Assembly: GCF_928391935.1 (NCBI RefSeq)
Contig: NZ_CAKMTD010000001.1
Location: forward strand, 620,001 to 684,000
Source: Rothia nasimurium
Lineage (GTDB): Bacteria; Actinomycetota; Actinomycetes; Actinomycetales; Micrococcaceae
Direction of reading: 5' to 3'
Length of the DNA stretch: 64,000 nt
A program made the position numbers and the translations under genes. Positions 10,683-27,390 of the stretch are shown in pieces. The notes beneath the pieces were generated by a model, which saw nothing but the letters and a program-made list of their open reading frames with translations, was not told where the DNA came from and ran no database searches. Each line of letters opens with the position of its first letter. Within the stretch, counting starts at the first letter, position 1.

Positions 10683-12773
10683 CTAGGAGACTCGGAACTC
10701 CCGGGTGGTTCCGGTGAAGGGGGTAATCCAGCCTGAGCTTGTCTTTGAATCGCCGTGGTAAACCAGGCGGTAGGTACCGGGGGCAGCGTCAGCCGGAATC
10801 TGCCACTCAATAGTCACCCGCGACTGGGCAGCCAAATGCCGCTTCCACCGGAACCTGGTATTCGGGTCATTATCCCCAGCAACCGTCACCCAGCTATTGC
10901 CCTGCTTCCGCTGGACCTCCAGGTAGGTTGAATTCAGTTGCTGATCATTATTGGGATGGGCTCCCACAAAGAGGGCAGACACCGTGCGGCCACGAGGAGT
11001 ATTCACCGGCTGGGTCAGCACCTTGCCGTAATGGTTCCCCACCCCAGGCAGGTCATACAAGACCTTACCGACAGCAGACTTCATGGGAGTACGCACCGCA
11101 GGCTTATCCCCCAGAGGTAGGGCCGTGCCGTCCCTCAACGATGTACCCACCGTATTCAAAACCTGACGGTAGGCGCCCATCGAGTTAATACCGAAAATTG
11201 TCGCCCCACCCTCATACTGCTGGGAGACGTACTCCTGCGGGGTCGCCACATAATGGCTATAAGCGTTGGTCACGCCCTGAACAATAATGTGCGACTGATC
11301 CACGCCCAAGAGCTGGGCCATATCCTGCCGGTACTGAACACCCACAGCGCTGTTGTGTTCCCCGGGCAGACCGAGCACATAGTAAGACCCAAATCGCATG
11401 ATTTGGATGGGCAGCTTCTGCTGAATCTGGTTATGAACCGCCAAGAAATTAGCCTTGGGGTACTGGCAGGCCGTCAAAGGAGCAGACGCATTGTAGGCAA
11501 GCCAGTTAAAATCAGCCAGCACCTTATTAGCGTTAGCCCCCTCATAGAACCCAGCTGCCCCGGGGCCGTCCTCCAGGGAACCAGCCGCAAAGGGGGCCCC
11601 CAGGGAGGCATTACAGGTAGAGCCGGGGTAGCCAGTACCGGTGAAGCGGGCCTCAACATTAATCTTCGAAAAATCAGTGTAGGTAATCCGAGAATCCAGG
11701 CCCTGCCCCACGGGGGTGCCGGGGCTCGCCAGCTGGGCCCGCACCGCGTCCGCCTGCTTAGTGCCCTGAATCTTTACGTTCTCGAACTCGTTATTGGTCG
11801 GCCCCATGCCCGGCTGCAGCCAGGTATTCGGGGAAACATCCCCGCTGTTTGCGTTGGCAAAGGCCGCCACGAAAGCGTCGTCCTCAGAACCCGCATTGAG
11901 GTTGACCCCGTGGTCCACCGTCTCAAGCAGGTAGGAGGCATACCCCTTGTTATCTGACGACACCAGGGTATTTTTGTTGGTCAAGGATGTTGGGTGGATA
12001 GCGAACCAGTTCAGGACGGCCCGGGTCACCCCGTTATGCTCAAACCGGAAGGTGGTGTTGGTGGGGTCAACCCCGTTGACCAGCTCCTTCATCAGGTGCT
12101 GCGGGTTCTGCTGCTGGGCCACAGCCGACCGGTTCACGCCTACGCCGGTCACCTTCGTCGTTGAAACCGTCACGTTACCAGGGGCAAGGTCGGCCAGGGC
12201 CTCACGGATAGCCTTCATTGAACCGTTGACCTGGGCCCTAAAAGTAGGTTCATGGAAACCCAAGGTGGTGAGGTTGTAGAGGGAATCCTTGCTGACACCG
12301 CCGGGAGTGGCATGGGTGTGGGTCGCCGTAATCATGACGTTAGACTCGCCAAACTCCGGCCCGATCTCGCTCTTGAGGCGGTTCAGCAGCTCAGCGCGAA
12401 CACTGTTCCAGCCACTCAGGGCGTCCAGCACAACCATCAGGTTACGAGAACCCGTCGCCGGATCAATCACCACAAAAGCCCGGGCGTACTGGCGGGTATG
12501 GATACCACTGCCCTTCTGGGTGTCTGTTGCATACCCCATGAAGCCAACCTCTGCGACTTCACCGGTCATATCAGCCACGCCAGCCCCCACCAGGAAGGGG
12601 TTCTGGGCCGTCGGGCGGGTAGATTTCACCAGGGCGGCAATACTCGCTGACGATACCGTCGCAGGATTCGCCTGGTAGGTCGCCTCAGCAGGGGGAAGCA
12701 GGACGCCACCTGCCAGGGCCACGGTAGCGCCCAAAGCCCCAACTTTCAGCCACAGCTGCTTAGTCTTTCTCAT
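10683..12773 (-). CDS. Secreted neutral ceramidase
   Basis: Predicted to hydrolyse the N-acyl bond of ceramide to sphingosine and fatty acid outside the cell. The start is the ATG at 12773 (MRKTKQLW), with GAGG 8 bases upstream, rather than the TTG four codons earlier. The 696-residue product has a Sec signal peptide (positive start, Ala/Gly/Leu core, likely cut near AEA-TYQ, residue 32). Family marks seen: ATHTHATPGG (zinc-binding His pair), NWFAIHPTSL (third His) and NSGDVSPN, holding the nucleophile Ser of the neutral ceramidase family (PF04734 type). A C-terminal beta-sandwich of about 150 residues follows. It is monocistronic with its own strong terminator. Substrates are presumably host or skin/mucosal ceramides, since actinobacteria of this type do not normally make sphingolipids; that is inference. 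Confidence 0.92.
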   Translation of the reverse strand: MRKTKQLWLKVGALGATVALAGGVLLPPAEATYQANPATVSSASIAALVKSTRPTAQNPFLVGAGVADMTGEVAEVGFMGYATDTQKGSGIHTRQYARAFVVIDPATGSRNLMVVLDALSGWNSVRAELLNRLKSEIGPEFGESNVMITATHTHATPGGVSKDSLYNLTTLGFHEPTFRAQVNGSMKAIREALADLAPGNVTVSTTKVTGVGVNRSAVAQQQNPQHLMKELVNGVDPTNTTFRFEHNGVTRAVLNWFAIHPTSLTNKNTLVSSDNKGYASYLLETVDHGVNLNAGSEDDAFVAAFANANSGDVSPNTWLQPGMGPTNNEFENVKIQGTKQADAVRAQLASPGTPVGQGLDSRITYTDFSKINVEARFTGTGYPGSTCNASLGAPFAAGSLEDGPGAAGFYEGANANKVLADFNWLAYNASAPLTACQYPKANFLAVHNQIQQKLPIQIMRFGSYYVLGLPGEHNSAVGVQYRQDMAQLLGVDQSHIIVQGVTNAYSHYVATPQEYVSQQYEGGATIFGINSMGAYRQVLNTVGTSLRDGTALPLGDKPAVRTPMKSAVGKVLYDLPGVGNHYGKVLTQPVNTPRGRTVSALFVGAHPNNDQQLNSTYLEVQRKQGNSWVTVAGDNDPNTRFRWKRHLAAQSRVTIEWQIPADAAPGTYRLVYHGDSKTSSGWITPFTGTTREFRVS

Positions 12774-12793
12774 GAATAACCTCAAAAGTGCGA

Positions 12794-12813
12794 TAGGCGC
12801 CGTCCAGCGCCTA
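12794..12813. repeat. Inverted repeat in the ceramidase / dehydrogenase divergent promoter region
   Basis: TAGGCGC (12794-12800) and GCGCCTA (12807-12813) form a perfect 7-bp inverted repeat with a 6-base spacer, about 20 bases ahead of the ceramidase start. A second perfect palindrome TTTCGGCCGAAA is at 12846-12857, in front of the dehydrogenase. Either could be an operator or chance. Confidence 0.35.
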
Positions 12814-12868
12814 GAGTGGTGTGTAACCTAACTAGATTACGGGGTTTTCGGCCGAAATACCCGCACTT

Positions 12869-13819
12869 GTGACACCTGTCAAGATTTCATCCAAGGAGCC
12901 CCTCCTGAGCACTCCAGACCAGTCCTACCTCGTTGGTTTGATCGGTAGCGGCATCACCGCGTCCCTCACCCCACCCCTCCACGAATACGCAGCTGATACC
13001 GCCGGAATCCGATATCTCTGCCGGCCTCTTGACATAGACCGGCTCGGCCCTGCGGGACGCTCGGCAGCAGCCACCCCCGTTGGGGATCTCCTGCGCTGGG
13101 GTTTCGACCTGGGCTACAACGCTTTCAATATCACCTACCCCTACAAGCAGGATGTTCTCCAAGAACTCGACGACGTTTCTGCCGAGGCCCAGCGGCTCGG
13201 CGCAGTGAACACGGTCGTCCTTCGCGACGGGCGCACCGTTGGGTTTAACACGGACGTCACCGGCTACTCCAGGGCCCTGACCACGGGCCTCTCCCCTACC
13301 GCCGCTGACCTCACTAGGGTCACCCAACTCGGCGTAGGAGGCGCAGGCTCTGCCACCGCAGACGCTCTTCTCAGCCGGGGTGTCCAACACCTTGCCCTCT
13401 TCGACACAGACTACGAACGGGCAGAAACAAAAGCCCGGCACCTCTCAGCCCTCTTCCCCCAGGCAAGAATACAGGCGGTAGCAGAAGCAGACCTCGCCGC
13501 CTCAGTAGGCGACTCCACCGGCCTGGTCAATGCAACACCCATCGGTATGCACCACCACCCGGGAAGCCCCCTGCCCCTGGACTACCTCCACAGCGACCTC
13601 TGGGTTTCGGACGTCATCTACCTACCCCAAAACACCCCCCTCATCACCCAGGCCCGTCGCCTCGGCTGCCGGATCCTCCCCGGCGGGCTCATGGCCGTCG
13701 GCCAAGCCATTGACGCCTTTGAGCTCATTACCGGCCACCGCCCAGACTTTGCCCCCATGCTGGCCCACTTCGAGCAGCTCCTCGACGGCCAACAGGGCAA
13801 GGCAACAGGCCAAGCCTAA
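12869..13819 (+). CDS. Quinate/shikimate dehydrogenase (QsuD/AroE-like)
   Basis: NAD(P)-dependent oxidoreductase of the shikimate dehydrogenase fold. It most resembles the quinate/shikimate dehydrogenase QsuD of Corynebacterium: LVGLIGSG at the N-terminus, then NITYPYKQ with the catalytic Lys, LGAVNTVV, NTDVTGY with the catalytic Asp, and a GVGGAGSAT Rossmann loop. This suggests a role in quinate/shikimate use rather than the biosynthetic AroE step, though AroE activity cannot be excluded. Start problem: the GTG at 12869 has no Shine-Dalgarno, whereas AAGGAG (12893-12898) stands 6 bases before an in-frame CTG at 12905 that would begin exactly where the family does. No other quinate genes are nearby. 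Divergent from the ceramidase gene and convergent with rpoC. Confidence 0.85.
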   Translation: MTPVKISSKEPLLSTPDQSYLVGLIGSGITASLTPPLHEYAADTAGIRYLCRPLDIDRLGPAGRSAAATPVGDLLRWGFDLGYNAFNITYPYKQDVLQELDDVSAEAQRLGAVNTVVLRDGRTVGFNTDVTGYSRALTTGLSPTAADLTRVTQLGVGGAGSATADALLSRGVQHLALFDTDYERAETKARHLSALFPQARIQAVAEADLAASVGDSTGLVNATPIGMHHHPGSPLPLDYLHSDLWVSDVIYLPQNTPLITQARRLGCRILPGGLMAVGQAIDAFELITGHRPDFAPMLAHFEQLLDGQQGKATGQA

Positions 13820-13867
13820 GTCGCCCCCGTCCGTCCGACCCCCAGCCAGCTGCCCCCTAGCAAGACC

Positions 13868-13905
13868 AAAGGGCGCTCCCCCACCATCGTGGGGAAGCGC
13901 CCTTT
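13868..13905. terminator. Bidirectional terminator between the dehydrogenase and rpoC
   Basis: AAAGGGCGCT (13868-13877) / AGCGCCCTTT (13896-13905) with inner CCCCAC/GTGGGG. Flanking A- and T-tracts let it serve the convergent dehydrogenase (plus) and rpoC (minus). Confidence 0.85.
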
Positions 13906-13926
13906 ATCTATACCCTAGGGTTCGGT

Positions 13927-17817
<3,891 letters not shown>

Positions 17818-17882
17818 TTGGTCCTTATCTCTTTCCTAGTATTTTGAAGTCTTTGTGAACAGATGAGGGAACCGAAACCGGT

Positions 17883-20800
17883 TTAGACCTCTTCGACAGA
17901 GCTAGGCTCTGCGTGGGACAGGTCAATGCCCAGGTCATCTGCTGCTCGGAAGCCTTCGTCTTCTGCATCGCGCATTTCGATGGTCTGACCGTCGGTTGAG
18001 AGGACCTCAACGTTCAGGCAGAGGGACTGCATTTCCTTGATCAAGACCTTGAAGGACTCAGGAACACCCGGTTCGGGGATGTTCTCGCCCTTGACGATTG
18101 CCTCGTAGACCTTGACACGGCCGTGGACGTCGTCGGACTTGACGGTCAGGATTTCCTGCAGGGTGTAGGCGGCACCGTATGCTTCCAGTGCCCACACTTC
18201 CATTTCACCAAAGCGCTGGCCACCGAACTGGGCCTTACCGCCCAGGGGCTGCTGGGTGATCATGGAGTAGGGGCCGGTGGAACGGGCGTGGATCTTGTCG
18301 TCAACCAGGTGGTGCAGCTTGAGGATGTACTGGTAGCCAACGGATACCGGCTCGGGGAAGGGCTCGCCGGAGCGACCATCGAGCAGGCGGGCCTTACCTG
18401 AGCTGTTGATCAGGCGGTCGCCGTCGCGGTTGGGGTTGGCGTGATCCAGCAGTTCGAAGAGTTCCTCTTCACCAGCACCGTCGAACACGGGGGTTGCGAC
18501 GTTGGTCGGGCCAGATTCCTTGGGGAAGTTGTGGAGCTTGTCCAGCCAGGCGGGGTTGCCCTCAATCTTCCAGCCCTGCTTGGCCAGCCAGCCGGTGTGA
18601 ACTTCAAGTACCTGACCGATGTTCATACGACCGGGGACGCCCAGGGGGTTGAGGATGACGTCAACGGGGGTGCCGTCTTCCATGAAGGGCATGTCCTCGA
18701 TGGGGAGGATCTTGGTAATAACACCCTTGTTACCGTGGCGGCCTGCCAGCTTATCGCCGACGGTGATCTTACGCTTCTGGGCAACGTAGACGCGCACCAG
18801 CTGGTTGACGCCGCTGGGCAGGTCTTCGTCGTCGTTTTCGCGGTCAAAGATACGGACGCCGATAACGGTACCGGACTCGCCGTGGGGAACCTTGAGGGAG
18901 GTGTCACGGACTTCTCGGGACTTCTCACCGAAGATCGCACGGAGCAGGCGCTCTTCGGGGGTCAGTTCGGTTTCACCCTTGGGGGTGACCTTACCGACCA
19001 GGATGTCGCCAGCTTCAACCTCAGCGCCGATGTGGATGATACCGCGCTCGTCGAGAGCTGAGAGGACCTCTTCGGAGACGTTGGGGATGTCGCGGGTGAT
19101 CTCTTCGGCACCCAGCTTGGTGTCGCGGGCGTCGATTTCGTGCTCTTCAATGTGGATTGAGGTGAGTACGTCGTCGGAGATCATGCGCTGGGACAGGATG
19201 ATACCGTCCTCGAAGTTGAAGCCTTCCCAGGACATGTAGGCCACGAGCAGGTTCTTACCCAGAGCCAGCTCGCCCTTGTCGGTGGAGGGGCCATCAGCAA
19301 TCAGGCCACGGGCCTCAACGCGGTCGCCCACCTTGACCACAACGCGGTGGTTGTAGCAGTTACCGGGGTTGGATCGCTGGAACTTGAGGATGGGGTAGGA
19401 GGAGGTGGTGCCGTCGTCGTTACGGACGACCACCAGGTCAGCGGAAACCTCAGAGACTACGCCGGCCTTCTTGGCCAGGACGGAGTCACCGGAGTCGATC
19501 GCTGCGTAGCGTTCCATGCCGGTACCGACGACAGGTGCCTCGGATTCGAGCAGGGGAACGGCCTGACGCTGCATGTTAGCACCCATCAGTGCTCGGTTAG
19601 CGTCGTCGTGTTCCAGGTAGGGAATCAGGGCGGTTGCCACGGACACCATCTGGCGGGGGGAGACGTCCATGAACTCGATCTCGGAGGCGGGTACCAGCAC
19701 AGCTTCGCCGGAGCCGTCGCCTGCACGGCAGAGGACCTGCTCTTCGGAGAAGGTCATGTCGGAGTTCAGAGGCGCGTTGGCCTGTGCGATGGTGTGGCCC
19801 TTTTCGTCATCAGCGGTGAGGTACTTGACCTCGTCGGTGACCTTGCCGTTCTTGACGATACGGTAGGGGGTCTCGATGAAACCGAAGGGGTTGATTCGGG
19901 CGTAGGTTGCCAGCGAGCCAATCAGACCAATGTTGGGGCCTTCAGGGGTTTCGATGGGGCACATACGGCCGTAGTGGGAGGGGTGGACGTCTCGAACTTC
20001 CATGCCTGCACGGTCACGGGACAGACCGCCGGGGCCCAGGGCTGAGAGACGACGCTTGTGGGTCAGGCCTGCCAGCGGGTTGTTCTGGTCCATGAACTGG
20101 GAGAGCTGGGAGGTACCGAAGAATTCCTTGATGGAGGCAACAACCGGGCGGATGTTGATCAGGGTCTGCGGGGTGATGGCCTCGACGTCCTGGGTGGTCA
20201 TACGCTCGCGGACGACGCGCTCCATGCGGGACAGGCCGGTACGGATCTGGTTCTCGATCAGTTCGCCGACAGCGCGGATACGGCGGTTGCCGAAGTGGTC
20301 GATGTCGTCAACGTCTACGCGGATGTCGACCTCCTGGCCGTCGCGGACACCCTTGATGGTGGTGCCACCGGCGTGCAGGGTAACCAGGTAGCGGATCATC
20401 GCTGCGATGTCGTCCTGGGAGAGCACGGAAGCTGAGGGGTCGTTGACGGGGGTGTCGATGCCGAGCTTGCGGTTCACCTTGTAGCGACCGACCTTTGCCA
20501 GGTCGTAGCGGCGGGGGGTGAAGTACATGTTGTCCAGCAGGGCCTGGGCAGCGTCAACCGTGGGGGGTTCGCCCGGACGCAGCTTGCGGTAGATGTCCAG
20601 CAGGGCCTCTTCGCGGGTCTGGACGGTGTCCTTCTCCAGGGTGGCGCGGATGGAATCAAATTCACCGAATTCAGCCAGGATCTTGGCTTCGGTCCAGCCC
20701 AGGGCCTTGAGCAGGGTGGTGACGGACTGCTTACGACGGCGGTCCAGACGGACACCGACCTGGTCGCGCTTGTCGATTTCAAGCTCGAACCAGGCACCGC

Positions 20801-21383
20801 GGGAGGGGATAATCTTCGCGGTGTAGATGTCCTTATCGGAGGTGCGGTCAGCGGTCTTTTCAAAGTAGGCGCCCGGTGAACGAACCAGCTGGGACACCAC
20901 AACGCGCTCGGAGCCGTTGATGACGAAGGTGCCGGATTCGGTCATGAGGGGGAAGTCGCCCATGAACACGGTCTGCTGCTTAATTTCGCCCGTGTTGTTG
21001 TTCATGAACTCGGCCTTGACGTACAGGGGGGCAGAGTAGGTCGCGTCGCGATCCTTGCACTCTTCCATGGTGTACTTGGGGTCGGCGAATTCAGGATCGG
21101 AGAAGGACAGGGACATGGTGCCCTGGAAGTCTTCGATCGGGGAGATTTCTTCGAAAATGTCAGCAAGGCCGGAGGTCTGGCTGACAGAGGTGTCGCCAGT
21201 TTCTGCTGCTACAGCGGCTTTCGCTGCCCAGCGTTCATTACCGACGAGCTGATCAAAGCTGTCGAGCTGGAGCGCGAGCAGGTTAGGAACCTGCAGGGGC
21301 TCAGCAATTTTTGCGAATGAGATTCGACGCTGCGAATCTACGCCATTAGCGGCTTCAGTATGAGAGGTGCTCGAGGCGACCAA
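17883..21383 (-). CDS. rpoB: DNA-directed RNA polymerase subunit beta
   Basis: The beta subunit forms the catalytic pincer and carries the rifampicin pocket. The 1,166-residue product contains the rifampicin-determining stretch [18 protein letters not shown] followed by [14 protein letters not shown]. The Asp, His and Ser at the main resistance positions are wild type. An Ala replaces the usual Ser after NPL, likely natural variation. A stretch of about 285 bases separates it from sdaA upstream, so rpoBC has its own promoter there. Start taken at ATG 21383. Confidence 0.98.
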   Translation of the reverse strand: MVASSTSHTEAANGVDSQRRISFAKIAEPLQVPNLLALQLDSFDQLVGNERWAAKAAVAAETGDTSVSQTSGLADIFEEISPIEDFQGTMSLSFSDPEFADPKYTMEECKDRDATYSAPLYVKAEFMNNNTGEIKQQTVFMGDFPLMTESGTFVINGSERVVVSQLVRSPGAYFEKTADRTSDKDIYTAKIIPSRGAWFELEIDKRDQVGVRLDRRRKQSVTTLLKALGWTEAKILAEFGEFDSIRATLEKDTVQTREEALLDIYRKLRPGEPPTVDAAQALLDNMYFTPRRYDLAKVGRYKVNRKLGIDTPVNDPSASVLSQDDIAAMIRYLVTLHAGGTTIKGVRDGQEVDIRVDVDDIDHFGNRRIRAVGELIENQIRTGLSRMERVVRERMTTQDVEAITPQTLINIRPVVASIKEFFGTSQLSQFMDQNNPLAGLTHKRRLSALGPGGLSRDRAGMEVRDVHPSHYGRMCPIETPEGPNIGLIGSLATYARINPFGFIETPYRIVKNGKVTDEVKYLTADDEKGHTIAQANAPLNSDMTFSEEQVLCRAGDGSGEAVLVPASEIEFMDVSPRQMVSVATALIPYLEHDDANRALMGANMQRQAVPLLESEAPVVGTGMERYAAIDSGDSVLAKKAGVVSEVSADLVVVRNDDGTTSSYPILKFQRSNPGNCYNHRVVVKVGDRVEARGLIADGPSTDKGELALGKNLLVAYMSWEGFNFEDGIILSQRMISDDVLTSIHIEEHEIDARDTKLGAEEITRDIPNVSEEVLSALDERGIIHIGAEVEAGDILVGKVTPKGETELTPEERLLRAIFGEKSREVRDTSLKVPHGESGTVIGVRIFDRENDDEDLPSGVNQLVRVYVAQKRKITVGDKLAGRHGNKGVITKILPIEDMPFMEDGTPVDVILNPLGVPGRMNIGQVLEVHTGWLAKQGWKIEGNPAWLDKLHNFPKESGPTNVATPVFDGAGEEELFELLDHANPNRDGDRLINSSGKARLLDGRSGEPFPEPVSVGYQYILKLHHLVDDKIHARSTGPYSMITQQPLGGKAQFGGQRFGEMEVWALEAYGAAYTLQEILTVKSDDVHGRVKVYEAIVKGENIPEPGVPESFKVLIKEMQSLCLNVEVLSTDGQTIEMRDAEDEGFRAADDLGIDLSHAEPSSVEEV

Positions 21384-21669
21384 GATGGGGATCCTTCCAC
21401 AGACAGGTCTGTTCGTACCCGCTCCCCCGCCAGGGGAAGTACGTGAAGTTACCCAGAAAAGAGCGGCAAACTAGCCGAAAAAGCACCTGTGCCGTGCTGG
21501 TGTTGGCTCGATTGATGTTCAAGGGTACTGGCGTACTTTAACCTGTGACAACCGGCCCACCGCTATATGAAGGCACAGAAGATTAGGGAAGCGCAAATAT
21601 TCATGCTACAGCAAAATACCTGCGCTGTCCATACCTAATCTCTGCTCATTTTGCAAACTCTCTTCAGCT

Positions 21670-23193
21670 CTAGCACTCCACCACATTAACCGCCAGACCA
21701 CCCATGGAGGTTTCCTTGTAGCGGTGGGACATATCCTCACCGGTCTGGCGCATGGTTTCGATGACCTGGTCCAGGGAGACGCGGTGCTGACCGTCGCCGC
21801 GCAGGGCCATCTTGGCTGCGGTCACGGCGTTAGAGGCTGCCATGGCGTTGCGTTCAATACAGGGAATCTGCACCAGGCCGCCGACGGGGTCGCAGGTCAG
21901 GCCCAGGTTATGTTCCATGGCGATTTCGGCGGCGTTCTCGATTTGCTCGTTGGTTCCGCCCATGACCTGGGCAAGCCCGGCAGCTGCCATGGATGAGGCA
22001 GTGCCTACCTCCCCCTGGCACCCAACCTCAGCCCCAGAAATTGAGGCCCGCTTCTTGTAGAGGGCCCCGATCGAGGCAGCTGCCAAGAAGAACTCAACGA
22101 CGGCGTCGTCCACAACCTTCTGCCCCCGGTGGCGCACCGAGGGAACATAGTTGAGCGCATAGTGCAGGACGGCAGGAATAATGCCAGCAGCCCCGTTGGT
22201 GGGGGCTGTGACGATGCGTCCCCCAAAAGCGTTTTCTTCATTGACGGCCATAGCCATCAGATTGACCCAGTCAATGGCGAATTCGGGTGACTTCTTGGGG
22301 TCTTCAGCCAAGAGGTCCCGATGCCACTGGCCCGCACGGCAGCGCACCTTGAGGGGGCCGGGCAGGTAGCCCATACGCTCCAGGGAGGAACCGATGCATT
22401 CCTTCATCACCTGCCGGATCTGCAAGATACCGTCCCGCACCTCGTCCTCGCTGCGCTCAGTCTTCTCGTTTTCCATCTTGAGCTGGGCGATGGAAAGGCC
22501 TGCACTATTGGCCATATCGAGTAGTTCCTCACCCGAGCCAAAGGGGTAGGGGGCCTTGGAGAGCCCGGTAGAACCTGATGATTCTTCGTTCTCCTCAACA
22601 ATGAAACCGCCACCAATGGAGAAGTAGGTCCGTTCCAGTAGCAGGTCCTCCCCCGCGTGGGCGGTGATCTTAATACCGTTGGTATGACGGGGTAGCACCG
22701 TGAGAGGGCGCAAGGTGATATCGGCTTCCCGGTAGGTCAGGACGGGGCCGCTCACCTGGGTTGCATCCGGGCTAGGTGCTCCACCCTCAAAGGCGGAGGA
22801 GGGGTAGCCGGCCAGGGGCAGGGTACCGTCCACCTGGTTCCGGTCGAGGAAAGCGTCAGCTGCTGCTATGTCGATGGTTTCCGGCACAAAACCAACTAGC
22901 CCCTTGAGGGCTGCGCTCATGGTTCCGTGTCCGGCGCCGGTGGCGGCCAGGGAACCGTAGAGGTCAATATGGATTCGGGTGACATCCCCCAGCTTTCCTG
23001 CGTCAATCAGTTCGGCGATGAACCGGTTGGTGGCCCGCATGGGGCCCACTGTGTGGGAGCTGGAGGGGCCGATCCCTATCGAGAAAAGCTCAAAAACTGA
23101 GATGTCATAGTCCAGGGCCTCAGCCTGGGTTTGGGCGTCGGGCTGGGGCTGGCCATGGCCGGGAGAAAAGTCTGGCACTGAGTCGATCTTCAT
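21670..23193 (-). CDS. sdaA: L-serine ammonia-lyase (fused alpha/beta, iron-sulfur type)
   Basis: Deaminates L-serine to pyruvate and ammonia using a [4Fe-4S] cluster instead of PLP. From the ATG at 23193 the product has 507 residues. The N-terminal beta domain carries [17 protein letters not shown]. The alpha domain carries GCQGEVG and [18 protein letters not shown], which supply the cluster cysteines. The frame is open 44 codons further upstream, but that part is Pro-rich, non-conserved and overlaps a hairpin, so the internal start is preferred; its Shine-Dalgarno is weak. It lies behind gcvP-gcvT, fitting conversion of glycine to serine to pyruvate. A hairpin at 23303-23333 stands between gcvT and this gene and may reduce or separate its transcription. 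Confidence 0.93.
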   Translation of the reverse strand: MKIDSVPDFSPGHGQPQPDAQTQAEALDYDISVFELFSIGIGPSSSHTVGPMRATNRFIAELIDAGKLGDVTRIHIDLYGSLAATGAGHGTMSAALKGLVGFVPETIDIAAADAFLDRNQVDGTLPLAGYPSSAFEGGAPSPDATQVSGPVLTYREADITLRPLTVLPRHTNGIKITAHAGEDLLLERTYFSIGGGFIVEENEESSGSTGLSKAPYPFGSGEELLDMANSAGLSIAQLKMENEKTERSEDEVRDGILQIRQVMKECIGSSLERMGYLPGPLKVRCRAGQWHRDLLAEDPKKSPEFAIDWVNLMAMAVNEENAFGGRIVTAPTNGAAGIIPAVLHYALNYVPSVRHRGQKVVDDAVVEFFLAAASIGALYKKRASISGAEVGCQGEVGTASSMAAAGLAQVMGGTNEQIENAAEIAMEHNLGLTCDPVGGLVQIPCIERNAMAASNAVTAAKMALRGDGQHRVSLDQVIETMRQTGEDMSHRYKETSMGGLAVNVVEC

Positions 23194-23302
23194 TGTCTCA
23201 ACCTGTTCTGGCACCGGGTGGGGTACCTGTGTGTGCGGGGCGGACGCGCTCGGGGTGGGAGGGCGGGCGCTGGTGGGGCAAGGAGGTGGGTCTAGATATG
23301 CC

Positions 23303-23333
23303 AAGGGCGGGTGACATAGAGCCACCCGCCCTT
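23303..23333. terminator. Hairpin between gcvT and sdaA
   Basis: Perfect 11-bp stem AAGGGCGGGTG (23303-23313) / CACCCGCCCTT (23323-23333), ending 9 bases past the gcvT stop. No good T-run on the minus strand, so it may be a partial terminator or an mRNA 3'-end stabiliser. Confidence 0.6.
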
Positions 23334-23341
23334 TCGCGAAT

Positions 23342-24466
23342 CTACTTCTGACGCTTGTAGAAGGGCAACTCTACGATGTCGAAGGGGGCGACCTTACCAC
23401 GGATATCGACGTTGATGGTCTCACCGACGGTAGCGTGCTCGGTAGCCAGTAGGGCCATAGCAATGGGGTAGCCCAGGGTGGGTGAAGGAATGCCCGAGGT
23501 GATCTCACCGATCTCGGTGCCGTTCTCGTCCACCAGCTTGGAACCTGCGCGGCCGGGACGCTTGCCCTGGGCCTTGAGGCCCACCAGGGAACGAGCCGGG
23601 GTCTGCTCAGAGAGCTGAACCAGGGCGTCCTTGCCCACGAAGTTGGCGGCCTTCTTGGTCAGGGCAATCTCAACCAGCTTGCCCATACCCGACTCGAAGG
23701 GGGTAATGTCGCGGCCCAGTTCGTGGCCGTAGAGGGGCATGCCGGCCTCCAGGCGCAGGGAGTCGCGGGCGGCCAGGCCTGCAGGAATGGCCCCGTGCTT
23801 CTGGCCGCGCTCGGCTGCCAGGGCCCAGAGCTTGGCGGCGTCCTCGTTGGCGACGTAGATTTCGAAGCCGTCCTCACCGGTGTAGCCGGTGCGGGCCAGC
23901 AGCACCTCGATGTCGCCGAAGCGCAGCGGGGCTGCTGCGTAGTAGCCCATGGAGGTGATGGTCTCAGCATCTGAGGGGTCCATATCCAGCAGGATAGCCT
24001 CGGAGGCCGGGCCCTGAACCGCAACCAGGGAGGTCTGGGCGGTCTCGTCCATCAGTTTCACGTCAAAGCCTGCGGTGCGGGCGCTCATGGCCTCGTAGTC
24101 GGCGGCCACGTTGGCAGCGTTGGGAATGACCAGGAACTCTTCCTCGCCCAGGCGGTAGGTAATCAGGTCGTCGATGACGCCACCGTCCTCGGCCAGGAGC
24201 AGGGAGTACTTGGCCTTACCCACCTTGAGAATGGACATGTTGGAGAGCAGGGCGTAATCCAGGAAGGCGCCAGCATCGGGGCCGGTCACACGGAATTCAC
24301 CCATGTGGGAGAGGTCGAAGAGCCCGGCAGCTGAGCGCACAGCCTTGTGCTCTTCAACGTCGTTGGTGTACTTGAGGGGCATGTCCCAGCCGCCGAAGTC
24401 AGTGAAGGCGGCGCCCAGGTCTGCGTGGACCTGGTAGAGGGAAGTTTTCTGGGGTGACACGGTCAA
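23342..24466 (-). CDS. gcvT: Glycine cleavage system T-protein (aminomethyltransferase)
   Basis: Transfers the methylene group from aminomethyl-lipoyl H-protein to tetrahydrofolate, releasing ammonia. The 374-residue product begins TSLYQVHADLGAAFTDFGGWDMPL and contains DLSHMGEFRVTGPDA, the folate-binding loop, and TGYTGEDGFEIY; length is normal. It lies 80 bases behind gcvP with a hairpin in the gap, under the same glycine riboswitch. No gcvH follows, although gcvH commonly sits with gcvT; the T-protein needs H-protein from elsewhere in the genome. Confidence 0.96.
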   Translation of the reverse strand: MTVSPQKTSLYQVHADLGAAFTDFGGWDMPLKYTNDVEEHKAVRSAAGLFDLSHMGEFRVTGPDAGAFLDYALLSNMSILKVGKAKYSLLLAEDGGVIDDLITYRLGEEEFLVIPNAANVAADYEAMSARTAGFDVKLMDETAQTSLVAVQGPASEAILLDMDPSDAETITSMGYYAAAPLRFGDIEVLLARTGYTGEDGFEIYVANEDAAKLWALAAERGQKHGAIPAGLAARDSLRLEAGMPLYGHELGRDITPFESGMGKLVEIALTKKAANFVGKDALVQLSEQTPARSLVGLKAQGKRPGRAGSKLVDENGTEIGEITSGIPSPTLGYPIAMALLATEHATVGETINVDIRGKVAPFDIVELPFYKRQK

Positions 24467-24500
24467 CCTTTCAGGGTATCTGGTGAGTCAAAGGTGGGGG

Positions 24501-24530
24501 CTGGCCCCGGTAGGTGAGCACCGGGGCCAG
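24501..24530. repeat. Intercistronic hairpin between gcvP and gcvT
   Basis: Perfect 11-bp stem CTGGCCCCGGT (24501-24511) / ACCGGGGCCAG (24520-24530) in the 80-base gap between gcvP and gcvT. It has no T-run, so it is more likely an mRNA-stability or processing element than a terminator. Confidence 0.55.
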
Positions 24531-24546
24531 CTAGTGAGGCCGGTTT

Positions 24547-27390
<2,844 letters not shown>

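Noticed and set aside
20070..20140. Rifampicin-region substitution (Ala for Ser after NPL in RpoB)
   Set aside because: The main resistance positions are wild type; the change is probably natural variation.
21238..21383. Possible alternative starts near the rpoB N-terminus
   Set aside because: The ATG at 21383 gives the normal actinobacterial length, and no better start was seen.
23194..23325. Forty-four codon N-terminal extension of sdaA
   Set aside because: Pro-rich, non-conserved and overlapping a terminator-like hairpin; the internal ATG matches the family start better.
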